From contig NZ_RBXT01000001.1 of NCBI RefSeq assembly GCF_003635045.1, positions 3,596,001 through 3,660,000 of the forward strand: a stretch of DNA of 64,000 nucleotides, written 5' to 3'. Below are positions 1 through 8,710 of the stretch, piece by piece. Under the pieces are notes generated by a model. It saw nothing but the letters and a program-made list of their open reading frames with translations, was not told the origin of the DNA and searched no databases. The stretch is from Terracoccus luteus (GTDB lineage Bacteria > Actinomycetota > Actinomycetes > Actinomycetales > Dermatophilaceae). The number at the start of each line of letters is the position of its first letter. The first letter of the stretch is position 1. Position numbers and translations under genes: made by a program.

Positions 1-696
1 CACTGGCTCCTGCTCGGACACCGGGGCCCCGAGGCCGACCCCGCCCGCCGCCCCCCGATCGACACCGGCATCCTCGGCGTCGCCGTGACGATGGGTCTCG
101 ACGGCATCCCGAGCACCGTGGGCTCGAGCACCGGGGCCGCCCGTGAGATCGACGAGGTGCAGTACGAGATCGGGCAGGGCCCGTGCCTCCACGGGCTGCG
201 CACCGGCGAGGGGCGCTACGTCCCCGACCTCGGGCACGACGACCGCTGGGGGCCCTACGGACCCGAGGCCGCCCGGCGCGGTGCCCGCTCGTGCCTGAGC
301 ATGCCCGTCCTCGACGACGGCGACCGGCCGGTCGCCGTCGTCAAGGTCTACGCGACCGAGGTCGACGGCCTCGACGACGAGCAGCGGGGCATCGGCTCCC
401 GGCTCGCCCACGAGATCGCCGGCAGCATCGGCCTCGCCCACGCCCTCGCCGGGGCGGCCTCCGAGCTCGACACCCGCATCGAGGTGATGAACACCCGCCG
501 CGTCATCGACCTCGCCCTCGGCGTCGTCATGCACCGCGACGGGGTCGGCCCCGACGACGCGTTCGCGCGGCTGCGCAGGGACTCGCAGGACTACAACGTC
601 AAGCTGCGCGACGTCGCCCGGGCGCTCGTCTACGGCATCGCGCCCGACGCGGTCGAGACCGTCGAGGCGGCGCCCTACCGCTCGCGCCGGGGCTGA
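1..696 (+). CDS. GAF-ANTAR domain regulator, 5' truncated by the window edge
   Basis: The frame is open from base 1 without a convincing start, so the gene begins outside the window. The visible 231 residues hold most of a GAF sensor domain (GQGPCLHGLRTG, then SMPVLDDG and VAVVKVYA). A C-terminal ANTAR domain follows at about 496-640, with the signature RRVIDLALGVVMHRDG, the AFARLRRDSQ helix and the final LRDVA helix. ANTAR domains bind paired RNA hairpins and act as antiterminators; GAF-ANTAR proteins are common in actinobacteria. The partner RNA is not visible. An ATG at 85 lies inside the GAF domain and is not the true start. Confidence 0.85.
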   Translation, partial: HWLLLGHRGPEADPARRPPIDTGILGVAVTMGLDGIPSTVGSSTGAAREIDEVQYEIGQGPCLHGLRTGEGRYVPDLGHDDRWGPYGPEAARRGARSCLSMPVLDDGDRPVAVVKVYATEVDGLDDEQRGIGSRLAHEIAGSIGLAHALAGAASELDTRIEVMNTRRVIDLALGVVMHRDGVGPDDAFARLRRDSQDYNVKLRDVARALVYGIAPDAVETVEAAPYRSRRG

Positions 697-724
697 CGCG
701 CAGCCACCGTCGGGTGGTCCTGCG

Positions 725-2155
725 TCACGCCTCGGACGTGAAGCGCCGCGGCTTGCCCGGCCCGAGGTCGCGGATGCCGGTCAGCGCGGTCGCGGTCACC
801 GGCTGGTCGAGCAGGGTGGCGAGGGCACGCCCGGCCGCGTCGGCGTCGCCGCCGACGCAGCGCGCGGTGACGCCGCCGTCGGCGGACTGCCCGACCGCCC
901 AGGCGAGCACGCCGTGCCGCTGCATCTGCTGGGTCAGCTCGACCGACTGGACCCGGCGCCCCGACCCGGCGGTGAAGAGCACGGCCTCCCGGCCCTCGAG
1001 GCCGACGAGACGACGGTCGGCGCCCGTGCCCACGAGGGCCGCGCGGTCACCGGTGCGGTAGCGCAGCAGCGGCAGGTACGGGTTCTCGACGCTGCTGACG
1101 ACGACCTCGCCAGGGGTGCCGTCCGGCACGGGTCGCCCTGCGGCGTCGACGATCTCGACGTGGGTGCGCCGGGGGACGAGCCGGTGCCCGCCGTCGGCCG
1201 ACGTCGCGACCGCGACGGGCCCGACCTCGCGCAGGCCGTAGAGGTCGAGCACGGGGCAGCCGAGCACGCGTGAGAGCTCGTCGCGCGCGGGGCCCGACAG
1301 CTCGACGGCCCCGGAGACGACCGCGAGGGGCCGCAGGCGGCGGTCTGCGGAGCCGCTGAGGTCGGCGCCCACGACGGCGGCGAGGGCGAGCAGGCTGAGG
1401 GCGGAGCCGGTGACGACCTGGGGCCGGGCCGCGGCGAGAAAGGCGGCCCGGTCGGCCCGTGGGTCCGCTCCGCCCCACGCCGACGGGTGCAGGCTGACCC
1501 GGGCCATGGTCTGGTCGCCCCGCGTCGTGAGCAGCGACGCGTAGGTGAAGGCCTGCTCCTGGTCGACGACGCTGAGCAGCCCCATCCGGCCGGCGTCCGG
1601 CCGCCAGTCGACGTCCTCGCGACGCAGCAGGTGCTCGAGCAGGGGGACGTCCTTGGCGATGTCGACCGGGTGCCAGGGGATGACGAGGGCCGAGCCGGTG
1701 CTGCCCGAGCTCGTCCCCTGCACGACGCGGTCGAGGGGGACGTCGACGGGGACGAGGTCGGCGACGGCCCGCACGAGGTCCGCCCGTGACAGCAGCGGCA
1801 CGTCCTCCCACCCCCGGACGCCGAGCCGCCGCAGCAGGGGGACGACGTGCCGCAGCCGGTCGAGCTCGGCGAGCAGCCAGTCGGGCGGCTCCGGTCGGCG
1901 GTCGCTCTCGTGTTCGGACAGACGAGCGGACCACTCCTGCAAGGCGATCCGGTCGTCGTCGGTGAGCAGGTCGCCGCACGCGTGCGTCCACCTCGGGGCG
2001 TGGGGATGGTCCCGCAGCGCGGCAAGGCGGTCCCACCCCGCCGCGTCGAGGCCGGGCCACCGCTCGGTGTCGGGCCGGACGGCATCCCCCATCGGCTCGT
2101 ACCCGGGGAGCGCGGTGAGGCCGGCGGGGCCCGGCAGGCCGGGGGACTCAGACAT
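725..2155 (-). CDS. PaaK-like adenylate-forming ligase, last gene of the AAA+/vWA operon
   Basis: 476 residues, ATG start at 2155, overlapping the upstream gene by 8 bp. The family is phenylacetate-CoA ligase/coenzyme F390 synthetase-like AMP-forming enzymes, which activate a carboxylate as an acyl-adenylate. Visible motifs are the nucleotide loop SSGSTG (149-154), the YGLREVG motif (306-312), YRTGD (366-370) and a late GPGKPRR that could supply the C-terminal lysine. The substrate cannot be told from sequence. As the last gene of a five-gene coupled operon with an AAA+ ATPase and a HEXXH/vWA protein, it probably works on a shared pathway rather than in phenylacetate catabolism, because no paa genes are near. 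Confidence 0.8.
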   Translation of the reverse strand: MSESPGLPGPAGLTALPGYEPMGDAVRPDTERWPGLDAAGWDRLAALRDHPHAPRWTHACGDLLTDDDRIALQEWSARLSEHESDRRPEPPDWLLAELDRLRHVVPLLRRLGVRGWEDVPLLSRADLVRAVADLVPVDVPLDRVVQGTSSGSTGSALVIPWHPVDIAKDVPLLEHLLRREDVDWRPDAGRMGLLSVVDQEQAFTYASLLTTRGDQTMARVSLHPSAWGGADPRADRAAFLAAARPQVVTGSALSLLALAAVVGADLSGSADRRLRPLAVVSGAVELSGPARDELSRVLGCPVLDLYGLREVGPVAVATSADGGHRLVPRRTHVEIVDAAGRPVPDGTPGEVVVSSVENPYLPLLRYRTGDRAALVGTGADRRLVGLEGREAVLFTAGSGRRVQSVELTQQMQRHGVLAWAVGQSADGGVTARCVGGDADAAGRALATLLDQPVTATALTGIRDLGPGKPRRFTSEA

Positions 2156-2765
2156 GGGTGTACTGCGCGGCGGCCTCGCGCGCCCGCTTCTCGGTGAGAC
2201 GGCGGGCCAGCTCGTCGGCTCGGGCCTGCTCGACCGCCGCGCGGCGCAGGGCCTCGCCGCGGCGGGACGTGCTCGTCGCGGCCCAGGCGTCCTCGGCCAC
2301 GTCGTGGGTCTCGTCGCGCGGCCGCAGGCCGAGACACCGCAACCAGGCCCGGGCCACCTCCTCCTGGCGGTCGGGGTCGTCGCCGAACCACTGCGCGAGG
2401 GGCAGGGCGTCGACGAGGGTCGCGAACGCGAGCAGGGAGGCGAGCACCTCGTCGCCCGAACGGCGCCCGAGCTGCGTCGACCACGCGCGCTCGGCCAGCA
2501 GCCAGGCACCGACCTGCAGGGCGAGGCGATGGGCGATCGAGAGGGAGCCGAGGGCCGACCAGTCGCGGGCGGGCCGTCGCCCGGCCAGCTCGAGCGCGTC
2601 GGCAAGCAGGGCGCGGGTCACGATGTCGGGGGAGCGCACCTCCGCGGGCGTGCGCAGCAGCCGGGCCACGACCGCGGTGAGAGGTGGCCCGGCGTCGGTG
2701 CCCGGCAGGGGGCGGTCGAGCGGCGCACCGGCCGGGGCGGCGGGCGGGGTCGCGCGGGGCGTCAT
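2148..2765 (-). CDS. conserved-looking hypothetical protein of the AAA+/vWA operon
   Basis: 205 residues, ATG at 2765, overlapping the upstream vWA gene's end (2762) by 4 bp and the downstream ligase start by 8 bp. I do not recognise a family. The first ~35 residues are Pro/Ala-rich and probably disordered. The remainder looks helical (LLADALELAG, LALQVGAWLLAERAW, LASLLAFATLVDALPLAQWF). The C-terminus is charged (ARADELARRLTEKRAREAAAQ) and could be a coiled coil. No signal peptide, Cys pair or catalytic motif is visible. Position and translational coupling argue for a role with the flanking vWA protein and ligase, perhaps as an adaptor; that is inference. Confidence 0.7.
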   Translation of the reverse strand: MTPRATPPAAPAGAPLDRPLPGTDAGPPLTAVVARLLRTPAEVRSPDIVTRALLADALELAGRRPARDWSALGSLSIAHRLALQVGAWLLAERAWSTQLGRRSGDEVLASLLAFATLVDALPLAQWFGDDPDRQEEVARAWLRCLGLRPRDETHDVAEDAWAATSTSRRGEALRRAAVEQARADELARRLTEKRAREAAAQYTHV

Positions 2766-4597
2766 CGGTCGGCCCCCCACCGTCGTGCGGCGAACGAGCG
2801 TGCGAGCCCGACGATGTCGTCCGCCTCCTGCACGCCGACGACGGACCAGTCGCCGGCCCGGGCCCGGGTCCGCTCGGCGACCCCCGGAGGCACCTGCAGC
2901 ACGAGCGTCCCGCCGCCACCGGCGCCGGCGAGGGCGGTGTGCGCCGCGTCGTGCAGCTCGGGTGGCTGGCCCGTGCCGAAGAGCGACTCGACGCCGTCGT
3001 CGGAGATGACGGCGACGTGGCAGCGCCGGTCCCCGGTGGAACCGCCGCCACCGCCGCCTCCGCCGCCACGGCCGGCGCGGCGGGGGTGGGCGTCGGCCAG
3101 CTGCGCGAGGGGGAAGCTCGTGCCGCCCCCGTGGTAGGTGAGCAGGGCGGCGAGGGCGGCCGGCTCGTCGCGGGCGAGCCCGCCGCTGCTCGTCACCTGA
3201 CCCGGTCCCGACCAGCTCGTCACCCGCACCCTCGCCCCGACGCGCAGCGCCGACAGCACGAGCACCGCGCCGCCGAGCACGGCCGGCGACACGAGGCCCC
3301 GCGGGTCGGGCATCGAGCCGGAGGAGTCGACGTAGAGGTCGAGGTCGACCGGCCGTGGCCGCGGGTCGGACCCGCGGTCGCTCTCGACGACCCGGCGCAC
3401 CGTCGTCATTCCGGGCAGCACCGTCGCCGAGCGCGACGTCGTGCCGATCCAGTCGACCTCGGCGAGGTCGTCGCCGACCTCCCACGTCTCGAGCCCCTGC
3501 AGCTCGGGCTCGCCCTCGGGCGCCTCCCGGTCGACCGGGAAGGGCACGAGGTGACGCCGCGCCCGGGCCCGGTACCAGTCGACGGCGGCGTCCCGGTCGA
3601 GGTCGAGGGCGGTGTAGAGGGTCGCGAGGTCGGAGGGCCCGAAACCCTGCCCGTGGACACCGGTGCGCACCGCGTCACCGTCGGGTGCCCGGCCGTGCCC
3701 GCCGGGAGTGTCGTCCTCCCTCGCGAGGGGGTTGACCCGGGGGTCGCGGGCGGGGTGCACGACCGGGGCGGTGAGGTCGTCGGCCTCACCGACGTCGGGG
3801 GCCTGCGACCCGTTCGCGACGACGCGGCACGGGCCGCTCGCGACGAGGGGGCCCGACGGGGCCACCGCGTCGGGGGCGGCGGGGTCGGGCAGGTAGCGGC
3901 GCACGAGGGCGGCGAACCCCGCCGCGCCGCCGACCGGGTCGCGGGCGAAGACCCGGGCGTGCCGGGCGAGGAAGCCGGCGTCGAGCTCGACGTCGCCGGT
4001 GCCGGCCGCCCCGGCCAGGTCGACGAGGCTGCCCCGGGGCAGCGACCAGAGCCGCTCGTAGGCCCGCAGGTAGACGTCGAAGTAGGAGGTGGGGGCTGGG
4101 TGCGGATCGCCGGCCGCGCCGCGCCGGCGGCGGGCCACCGGGGTGGCGGCGAGACGGCGGGCCGCGACGTACGGCCCGGTGAGGTCGAGGCCCCGGAGGC
4201 GGTGCAGCCGGTCGTTGATGAGCAGGTCGGTCCAGAGGTTGCTGACCAGCGCCGCCTGCTCGGGCCGGTCGCCGAGGCCGCGTCGGCACCGCTCGACGAT
4301 GCGGGCCCGACCGGTGGCGTCGGCGGGCGCGAGCACGTGGTGGCCGATCTCGTGGGCCAGCACGGGCAGCGGGTCGTCCTGCAGGCCGAGCCGTACCACC
4401 GTGCGCAGGTCGACCGTCGCCCGCACGTCGTCGAGGTCGAACCACGCGAGGGCGGCGGGTGCCCCGGCAGCGGTGACGAAGACGGGCTCGGCGAGGCGCA
4501 GCGACGGGCCCCAGCAGTCGAGGGCGTCGGGCCACGCGGCCCGCCACCGTTCGGCGATGACCCCGAGGTCGAGGTCCTGGTCGACGTCGGCGCTCAT
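2762..4597 (-). CDS. vWA domain protein with N-terminal HEXXH metalloprotease-like domain
   Basis: 611 residues, ATG at 4597 overlapping the upstream stop (ATGA). Residues about 30-250 hold a zinc-peptidase-like region with HEIGHH at 82-87. A linker follows, then a C-terminal vWA domain with a complete metal-ion-dependent adhesion site start, DSSGS (424-428), and the second-loop Thr in GGGTSF (about 493). A run of nine glycines sits at 511-519. vWA proteins paired with MoxR-type AAA+ ATPases act as substrate adaptors or metal-insertion and remodelling partners. The HEXXH domain fused to vWA is unusual next to the standard CoxE-type vWA found at 24644. Whether the HEXXH is catalytically active is unknown. 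Confidence 0.8.
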   Translation of the reverse strand: MSADVDQDLDLGVIAERWRAAWPDALDCWGPSLRLAEPVFVTAAGAPAALAWFDLDDVRATVDLRTVVRLGLQDDPLPVLAHEIGHHVLAPADATGRARIVERCRRGLGDRPEQAALVSNLWTDLLINDRLHRLRGLDLTGPYVAARRLAATPVARRRRGAAGDPHPAPTSYFDVYLRAYERLWSLPRGSLVDLAGAAGTGDVELDAGFLARHARVFARDPVGGAAGFAALVRRYLPDPAAPDAVAPSGPLVASGPCRVVANGSQAPDVGEADDLTAPVVHPARDPRVNPLAREDDTPGGHGRAPDGDAVRTGVHGQGFGPSDLATLYTALDLDRDAAVDWYRARARRHLVPFPVDREAPEGEPELQGLETWEVGDDLAEVDWIGTTSRSATVLPGMTTVRRVVESDRGSDPRPRPVDLDLYVDSSGSMPDPRGLVSPAVLGGAVLVLSALRVGARVRVTSWSGPGQVTSSGGLARDEPAALAALLTYHGGGTSFPLAQLADAHPRRAGRGGGGGGGGGSTGDRRCHVAVISDDGVESLFGTGQPPELHDAAHTALAGAGGGGTLVLQVPPGVAERTRARAGDWSVVGVQEADDIVGLARSFAARRWGADR

Positions 4598-5592
4598 CCG
4601 CCCACCTCGCCGCCGGCGCTCTCGTCGGGCCGCAGCGTGAGGCGGTGGCTCCAGCGGGTGCTCATGAGCACCGCCCCGGCGGCGCGGGCCGCGCCGGTGA
4701 CGTCCTCTCCGTGTCGAGACCACCAGGGCTCGGGGGCCGGTGCCGGGTCGACATCCCCGGCGGGCCCGGCCGGCAGCACCGTGTCGCCGAAGGCGTCGGC
4801 CACCACGGTGAAGGCGTCGCCCCCCGCGCGCACGTCCCAGCGCAGCCCGTCGCCGCCCACGACGACCGGAGGGGCGGTCCACGCCCCACCGAAGGCGCGG
4901 AAGGCCCCGATGCGTCGGTCACCGCCGCCGTCCGGCCACCACACGGGGTGGGTCGCGTTGCGCCGCAACGTCTCTCGGACCTCGGCGTCCACCTGGAGCG
5001 TCGCCGTCAGCACGACGTCCGGCAGCGCCTCGGCCGCCTGCGACGCGGCCGCCCGGAGCCGGACGTGGCCGGCGCGCCAGGCCGCCACGGCGCCGAGGGC
5101 ACGCAGCCGGTCGTCGGTGAGGCTGGTGTCGGTGGGCCAGGCCCGGAGGCCCGCTTCGAGCCCTCTGGCCCACGCCGTCAGGTCGGCGTGACCCCAGAGC
5201 CGCGTCGCCGACTCGACGAGGTCGCCGACGACGGAGGGCGACAGGTCGCGAACGTCGGCCACGAGGGCCGGCACCACCCAGTCGACGACCCAGCGGGCGA
5301 GTGACCCCTCGGCGTAGCGACGGGCGGGCACGAGCCGCAGCACGACGGTCGCCCAGCCGAGCGCCCAGGCGTCGGTGGTCGCGGTGGAGGCCGCCACCGC
5401 GGGCTGGCGGTCGAGCCAGCGCTCGAAGGCCGGCCCGGTCGCCCGGAGCGCCTCGGCGATCTGCGCGTCGGACGCGCCGCCCGCCCGCGCGGTGGCCACC
5501 GACCGGGCCAGCCCGTCGGCCGACCGCGCCACCGCGGCCGCCCACCGGGCAGCGGCAGGGGGCTGACCGGCATCCCTCGCGCGATCGGTCAC
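4594..5592 (-). CDS. hypothetical protein between MoxR-like ATPase and vWA genes
   Basis: 332 residues. I chose the GTG at 5592, 10 bp after the ATPase stop at 5603. The 3' end overlaps the vWA start by 4 bp. I do not recognise the family. The N-terminal two thirds are Ala/Leu-rich helices with many Trp residues (TTDAWALGWATVVLRL, ARWVVDWVVPALV, RAWPTD). The C-terminal third is Gly/Trp-rich and probably beta (WTAPPVVVGGDGLRWDVRAGG). No membrane segment or catalytic motif is evident. Its fixed place between the ATPase and the vWA protein suggests a structural or client-recognition subunit. Confidence 0.7.
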   Translation of the reverse strand: MTDRARDAGQPPAAARWAAAVARSADGLARSVATARAGGASDAQIAEALRATGPAFERWLDRQPAVAASTATTDAWALGWATVVLRLVPARRYAEGSLARWVVDWVVPALVADVRDLSPSVVGDLVESATRLWGHADLTAWARGLEAGLRAWPTDTSLTDDRLRALGAVAAWRAGHVRLRAAASQAAEALPDVVLTATLQVDAEVRETLRRNATHPVWWPDGGGDRRIGAFRAFGGAWTAPPVVVGGDGLRWDVRAGGDAFTVVADAFGDTVLPAGPAGDVDPAPAPEPWWSRHGEDVTGAARAAGAVLMSTRWSHRLTLRPDESAGGEVGG

Positions 5593-5602
5593 GGGGTCGA
5601 CC

Positions 5603-7213
5603 TCACCCCGACCACCGCAGCCACGCCAGGTAGTTGGTGTAGCGCTGGTGCAGGTACTTGAGGGCGAGGACGTCGTCGTAGAGGTGGCCGTAGAGCTTGC
5701 GCTGCGAGGCGACGTCCTCGAGCACCCGCTCGACGTCGGTGAGCCGGGTCCGCACGTCGGATGCCGACAGCCCGTCGAGACCGCGGTCGAAGAGGTCGAG
5801 GGCTGCGCCCACCGGGTCGTCGGCGTCGAGGCCGTCCGCGTCGTAGAGCCGGCACGTCGTGTCGAACATCGCGCGCAGCCACGAGACGCGGTCGGTGCGC
5901 AGCTCGGCGCCACCGGGGGCGTCGAAGGCGCGGGCCTCGTGGTCGACCGGCAGCTTCTGCCACAGCACGAAGGGCAGCACGGCGCGCACGTGCTCGACGG
6001 CGACCTCGGTGTCGCCGCGGAAGTAGGCCATCGCCTTGGCGTAGAGCACGATCGACTGCAGGGCGCGCACCGACAGGCCCGCCGTCGTCTGCGTGCCGAC
6101 GTCGCTGCGGGGGTCGCGCCCGGTGTCGTCCTGCTGCACGAGGTGGGGGTCGACGCCGGCGAGGCGGGCGGTGTCCTTCGTCCGGTACTCGAACTGCCGA
6201 CCGGCCCGCTCGAGGTACTCGAACTGCCCGGCGAAGTGCTCGACGCGACGCAGCACCCGCCGCGGCAGGGGTACGGCCAGCACCTCGCGGTGCAGGCGGT
6301 CGTGCTCGGCCTCGCTGAAGACGATGCTCTCGGGGACGACGTCCTCGGGGCGCACGCGGCGCTCCTCCCGCGCCACGAGGGCGGGAAGGAAGCGGTTGTT
6401 GAAGGGCAGGGCGGCCACGACGACGTCGATGCGGTCGCGCAGGGCGTCGATGACCTGGTAGGTGCCGCCGCCGGCGTCGTCGTTGGCGGTGAGGTACCAG
6501 GCGCTGCGGCCGGTCTCGTAGACCTGGTCGAAGCTCTCGACGTAGCCGTCGGCGAGCACCGTGAGCAGCGCCGACTGGGTGCGGGTCGGGATGCGGTTGT
6601 ACTCGTCGACGATCTTGACCCGCATGCCGAGCCACGACCGCCAGGCGACGTCGACGTCGGACAGCTTCTCGGCCTCGACGAGATCACGGGGCAGCGGGGT
6701 GCCGAACAGGTCGGAGACCGTCAGCTGCGGGTGACCGTGCTGCATGGCCCGGCGCATCTCGCGCGGGGTGTAGCCGGCGAGCACGCCCATGAGCAGCGAG
6801 CTCGCCGTCTTGCCGCGGCCCGGCCCGCCGACGAGCAGGCAGCGGCCGCGCACCATGAAGGTGAGCAGGGGCATGAGCACGAAGCTCGAGTACGACTGAC
6901 CGCTCGGCAGCACGAGCTCGCCGCCGCTGTCGCCCAGGCGGATCCGCCGGCTCGGGCCGTCGTCGAACTCGACGTCGTAGTGGGGGCTGATGATGGCGTG
7001 GTTGGTGACCCAGAAGTACGCCTGGCGCAGCTTCTCGTCGAGGGCCGGCCCACCGGCATCCTCGCCGGCCCCCGTCGACGCGGTGCCGTAGAGGTCAGTG
7101 AGGTCGAGCTCGTCGGGCGCGCGGCCCCCGGAGTGCGGGCGCGTGGGTGCGTTCGAGACGTGGCCGAGCGGGCTGCGGCTGGGCTCCCCGGGCGTCGTCA
7201 CGTCCGCGATCAT
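5603..7213 (-). CDS. MoxR-like AAA+ ATPase, first gene of the five-gene operon
   Basis: 536 residues from the ATG at 7213. A longer start at 7294 would run into the small secreted protein gene that ends at 7240, so it was rejected. Walker A is GGPGRGKT (129-136), Walker B is IVDE (201-204), and the sensor 1 Asn lies in LTAND (about 244). MoxR-type ATPases usually have about 300-350 residues; this one carries a ~110-residue N-terminal and a long C-terminal extension. The family remodels proteins or helps metal insertion together with vWA partners, which is exactly what is encoded two genes downstream. It is cytoplasmic, with no membrane segment. Confidence 0.85.
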   Translation of the reverse strand: MIADVTTPGEPSRSPLGHVSNAPTRPHSGGRAPDELDLTDLYGTASTGAGEDAGGPALDEKLRQAYFWVTNHAIISPHYDVEFDDGPSRRIRLGDSGGELVLPSGQSYSSFVLMPLLTFMVRGRCLLVGGPGRGKTASSLLMGVLAGYTPREMRRAMQHGHPQLTVSDLFGTPLPRDLVEAEKLSDVDVAWRSWLGMRVKIVDEYNRIPTRTQSALLTVLADGYVESFDQVYETGRSAWYLTANDDAGGGTYQVIDALRDRIDVVVAALPFNNRFLPALVAREERRVRPEDVVPESIVFSEAEHDRLHREVLAVPLPRRVLRRVEHFAGQFEYLERAGRQFEYRTKDTARLAGVDPHLVQQDDTGRDPRSDVGTQTTAGLSVRALQSIVLYAKAMAYFRGDTEVAVEHVRAVLPFVLWQKLPVDHEARAFDAPGGAELRTDRVSWLRAMFDTTCRLYDADGLDADDPVGAALDLFDRGLDGLSASDVRTRLTDVERVLEDVASQRKLYGHLYDDVLALKYLHQRYTNYLAWLRWSG

Positions 7214-7239
7214 GCCATCGACAGGCGCAGAGCCTCGGC

Positions 7240-7494
7240 TCAGATGACGATGCGCACCTTGGTCACGTAGCCCACCCCGTGCGTGAAACGGCAATAGCTG
7301 ATGATCGAGACCTGACTACCCTGAGCTGCTTCGTAGCCGAGGCCAGCGGCGGTGGCGGCTGCACACCGGGACTTCGTCGAGCCCGTCCACGACCCGTAGA
7401 TGACGCCGGCGGAGGCAGGCCCGGCTGCCGCGACCGCCCCTCCGGACACGAGGGTGGCTACGGCCAGCGCGGTGCCCATACGTGTGAACTTCAC
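7240..7494 (-). CDS. small secreted protein with two cysteines
   Basis: 84 residues, GTG start at 7494, preceded by the SD-like GAGAGGA. Residues 1-29 are a clear Sec signal peptide (basic MKFTRMG, hydrophobic core, cut after PASAG or AGPASA). The mature part of about 55 residues has two Cys (SRCAAA and SYCRFT) that could form one disulfide, and an aromatic/Gly pattern (IYGSWTGSTKS). I do not recognise a family; short secreted proteins of this shape are common in actinobacteria. It ends 26 bp before the AAA+ ATPase start on the same strand, so the two could share a transcript. Confidence 0.65.
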   Translation of the reverse strand: MKFTRMGTALAVATLVSGGAVAAAGPASAGVIYGSWTGSTKSRCAAATAAGLGYEAAQGSQVSIISYCRFTHGVGYVTKVRIVI

Positions 7495-7627
7495 GGGGTG
7501 TTCCTCTCAGGTCGACCTGCTGCGGATGAGCCGCCGAGCCTAGGTGATGACCTGCGCGCACTGCGGGACGTGGCGCTCATGAACTCTCGTCGAGCGGTGC
7601 ATCGGCTGGTCACGCGAGGGTGGTCGG

Positions 7628-8710
7628 TCAGCCGAGCGGGGCGGCGAGGTCCCAGCCCGCGGCGACGACCTCGTCGACGGCGGCGACGGCCACCTCGAGG
7701 CGTTGCTCCGGCGTGCCGTGAACCTCCACCCACGGGACGCCGCGGTTGGCCTCGACCTGGCGCAGCACCTCGCGGAAGCGCTGCTGCATCGACTCGCGCA
7801 CGTGCTCGCCGTCGCGCATCCCGTCCTGCACGAACGGGATCTCTTCGCCGGTGAGCAGGTAGAGCGACGGCACCGGTCGGCGGTGGGCGAGGGCCACCAC
7901 CGTCTCGGACGCGCGGCCCACGTACCGCTCGTGCCACAGCGTGGTGGCGAGCACGTCGGTGTCGCAGATGAGCAGGGGGCGGGCGACGCGCCCGGCAGCG
8001 CCGTCCTCGAGCTCGGCCTGCACCCGCGCCACGAGGTCGAACTCGGCCGACTGCCAGGGCGCCTCGAACCCGCCGGGCCGCTCGGCCGTCCACTCGCGCC
8101 CGTACTCGGGCACGACCGCGGTGTTGTAGTGCTCGCCGAGGGCCGTCGCGAGCGTCGTCGACCCGGTCGACTCGGCCCCGAGCACGACGACGCGGCGGGT
8201 GAACCACCGACGCACGGGGGTCGGCAGCGCCCACCAGTTCGCCGCCGGGTCGGCGCGCACCGCGGTGCCCGAGATCGGCGTCGACGCGCGCCCGGGGTCG
8301 ACCTGAACCCACGTCGCGCCGAGCCGTCGGGCCATCTCCCGCCCGTACTCGTCACTGGTGAACACCGCGTCGACCGGGCCGTCGAGGTGCGACTCGATGA
8401 CCTCCATGTGCAGGTCCCAGACCTCGGGGGAGTCGAAGTCGACCTCGTGCTCGTCGGGCGCCGCGACGACGCGCGCGTCGGGGTGCTCGCCGGCCACCCA
8501 CGCCACCCGGGTGTCCACGTCGATCGACTCGACGGCGTGCGCCATCACCTCGACGGTGACGCGGTCGCAGCTCGAGGTCGCCGCGCGCACGAGCGCCTGG
8601 TGCCCGGCGTGGAAGGGGTAGAACTTGCCGATGACGAGACCGTGCCCGAAGCGCCGGCCGCTTTGCGTGTCAGCAGTTTTCACGGATGCCGTCGTGCCCG
8701 GGTCGCTCAC
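7628..8710 (-). CDS. nadR: bifunctional NMN adenylyltransferase / ribosylnicotinamide kinase
   Basis: 360 residues, GTG start at 8710 overlapping the pnuC stop (GTGA). Residues 28-37 (GKFYPFHAGH) are the nucleotidyltransferase HxGH loop, and SGTAVRADP (about 148-156) matches the second nucleotidyltransferase motif. The C-terminal kinase domain begins near 173 with VVVLGAESTGSTTLA. NadR phosphorylates imported nicotinamide riboside and adenylates NMN to NAD. In this copy the P-loop reads GAESTGSTT, so the Walker A lysine usual in this family is replaced by Ser. The pairing with pnuC supports the salvage role. Confidence 0.9.
   Translation of the reverse strand: MSDPGTTASVKTADTQSGRRFGHGLVIGKFYPFHAGHQALVRAATSSCDRVTVEVMAHAVESIDVDTRVAWVAGEHPDARVVAAPDEHEVDFDSPEVWDLHMEVIESHLDGPVDAVFTSDEYGREMARRLGATWVQVDPGRASTPISGTAVRADPAANWWALPTPVRRWFTRRVVVLGAESTGSTTLATALGEHYNTAVVPEYGREWTAERPGGFEAPWQSAEFDLVARVQAELEDGAAGRVARPLLICDTDVLATTLWHERYVGRASETVVALAHRRPVPSLYLLTGEEIPFVQDGMRDGEHVRESMQQRFREVLRQVEANRGVPWVEVHGTPEQRLEVAVAAVDEVVAAGWDLAAPLG

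Noticed and set aside
183-1061. Long Arg/Pro-rich open frames overlapping real genes throughout the window (for example here, 934-3069 and 2684-5191)
   Set aside because: They are frame shadows expected at this GC content: extreme Arg/Pro/Ala content, no domain, and they cover well-supported genes on another frame or strand.
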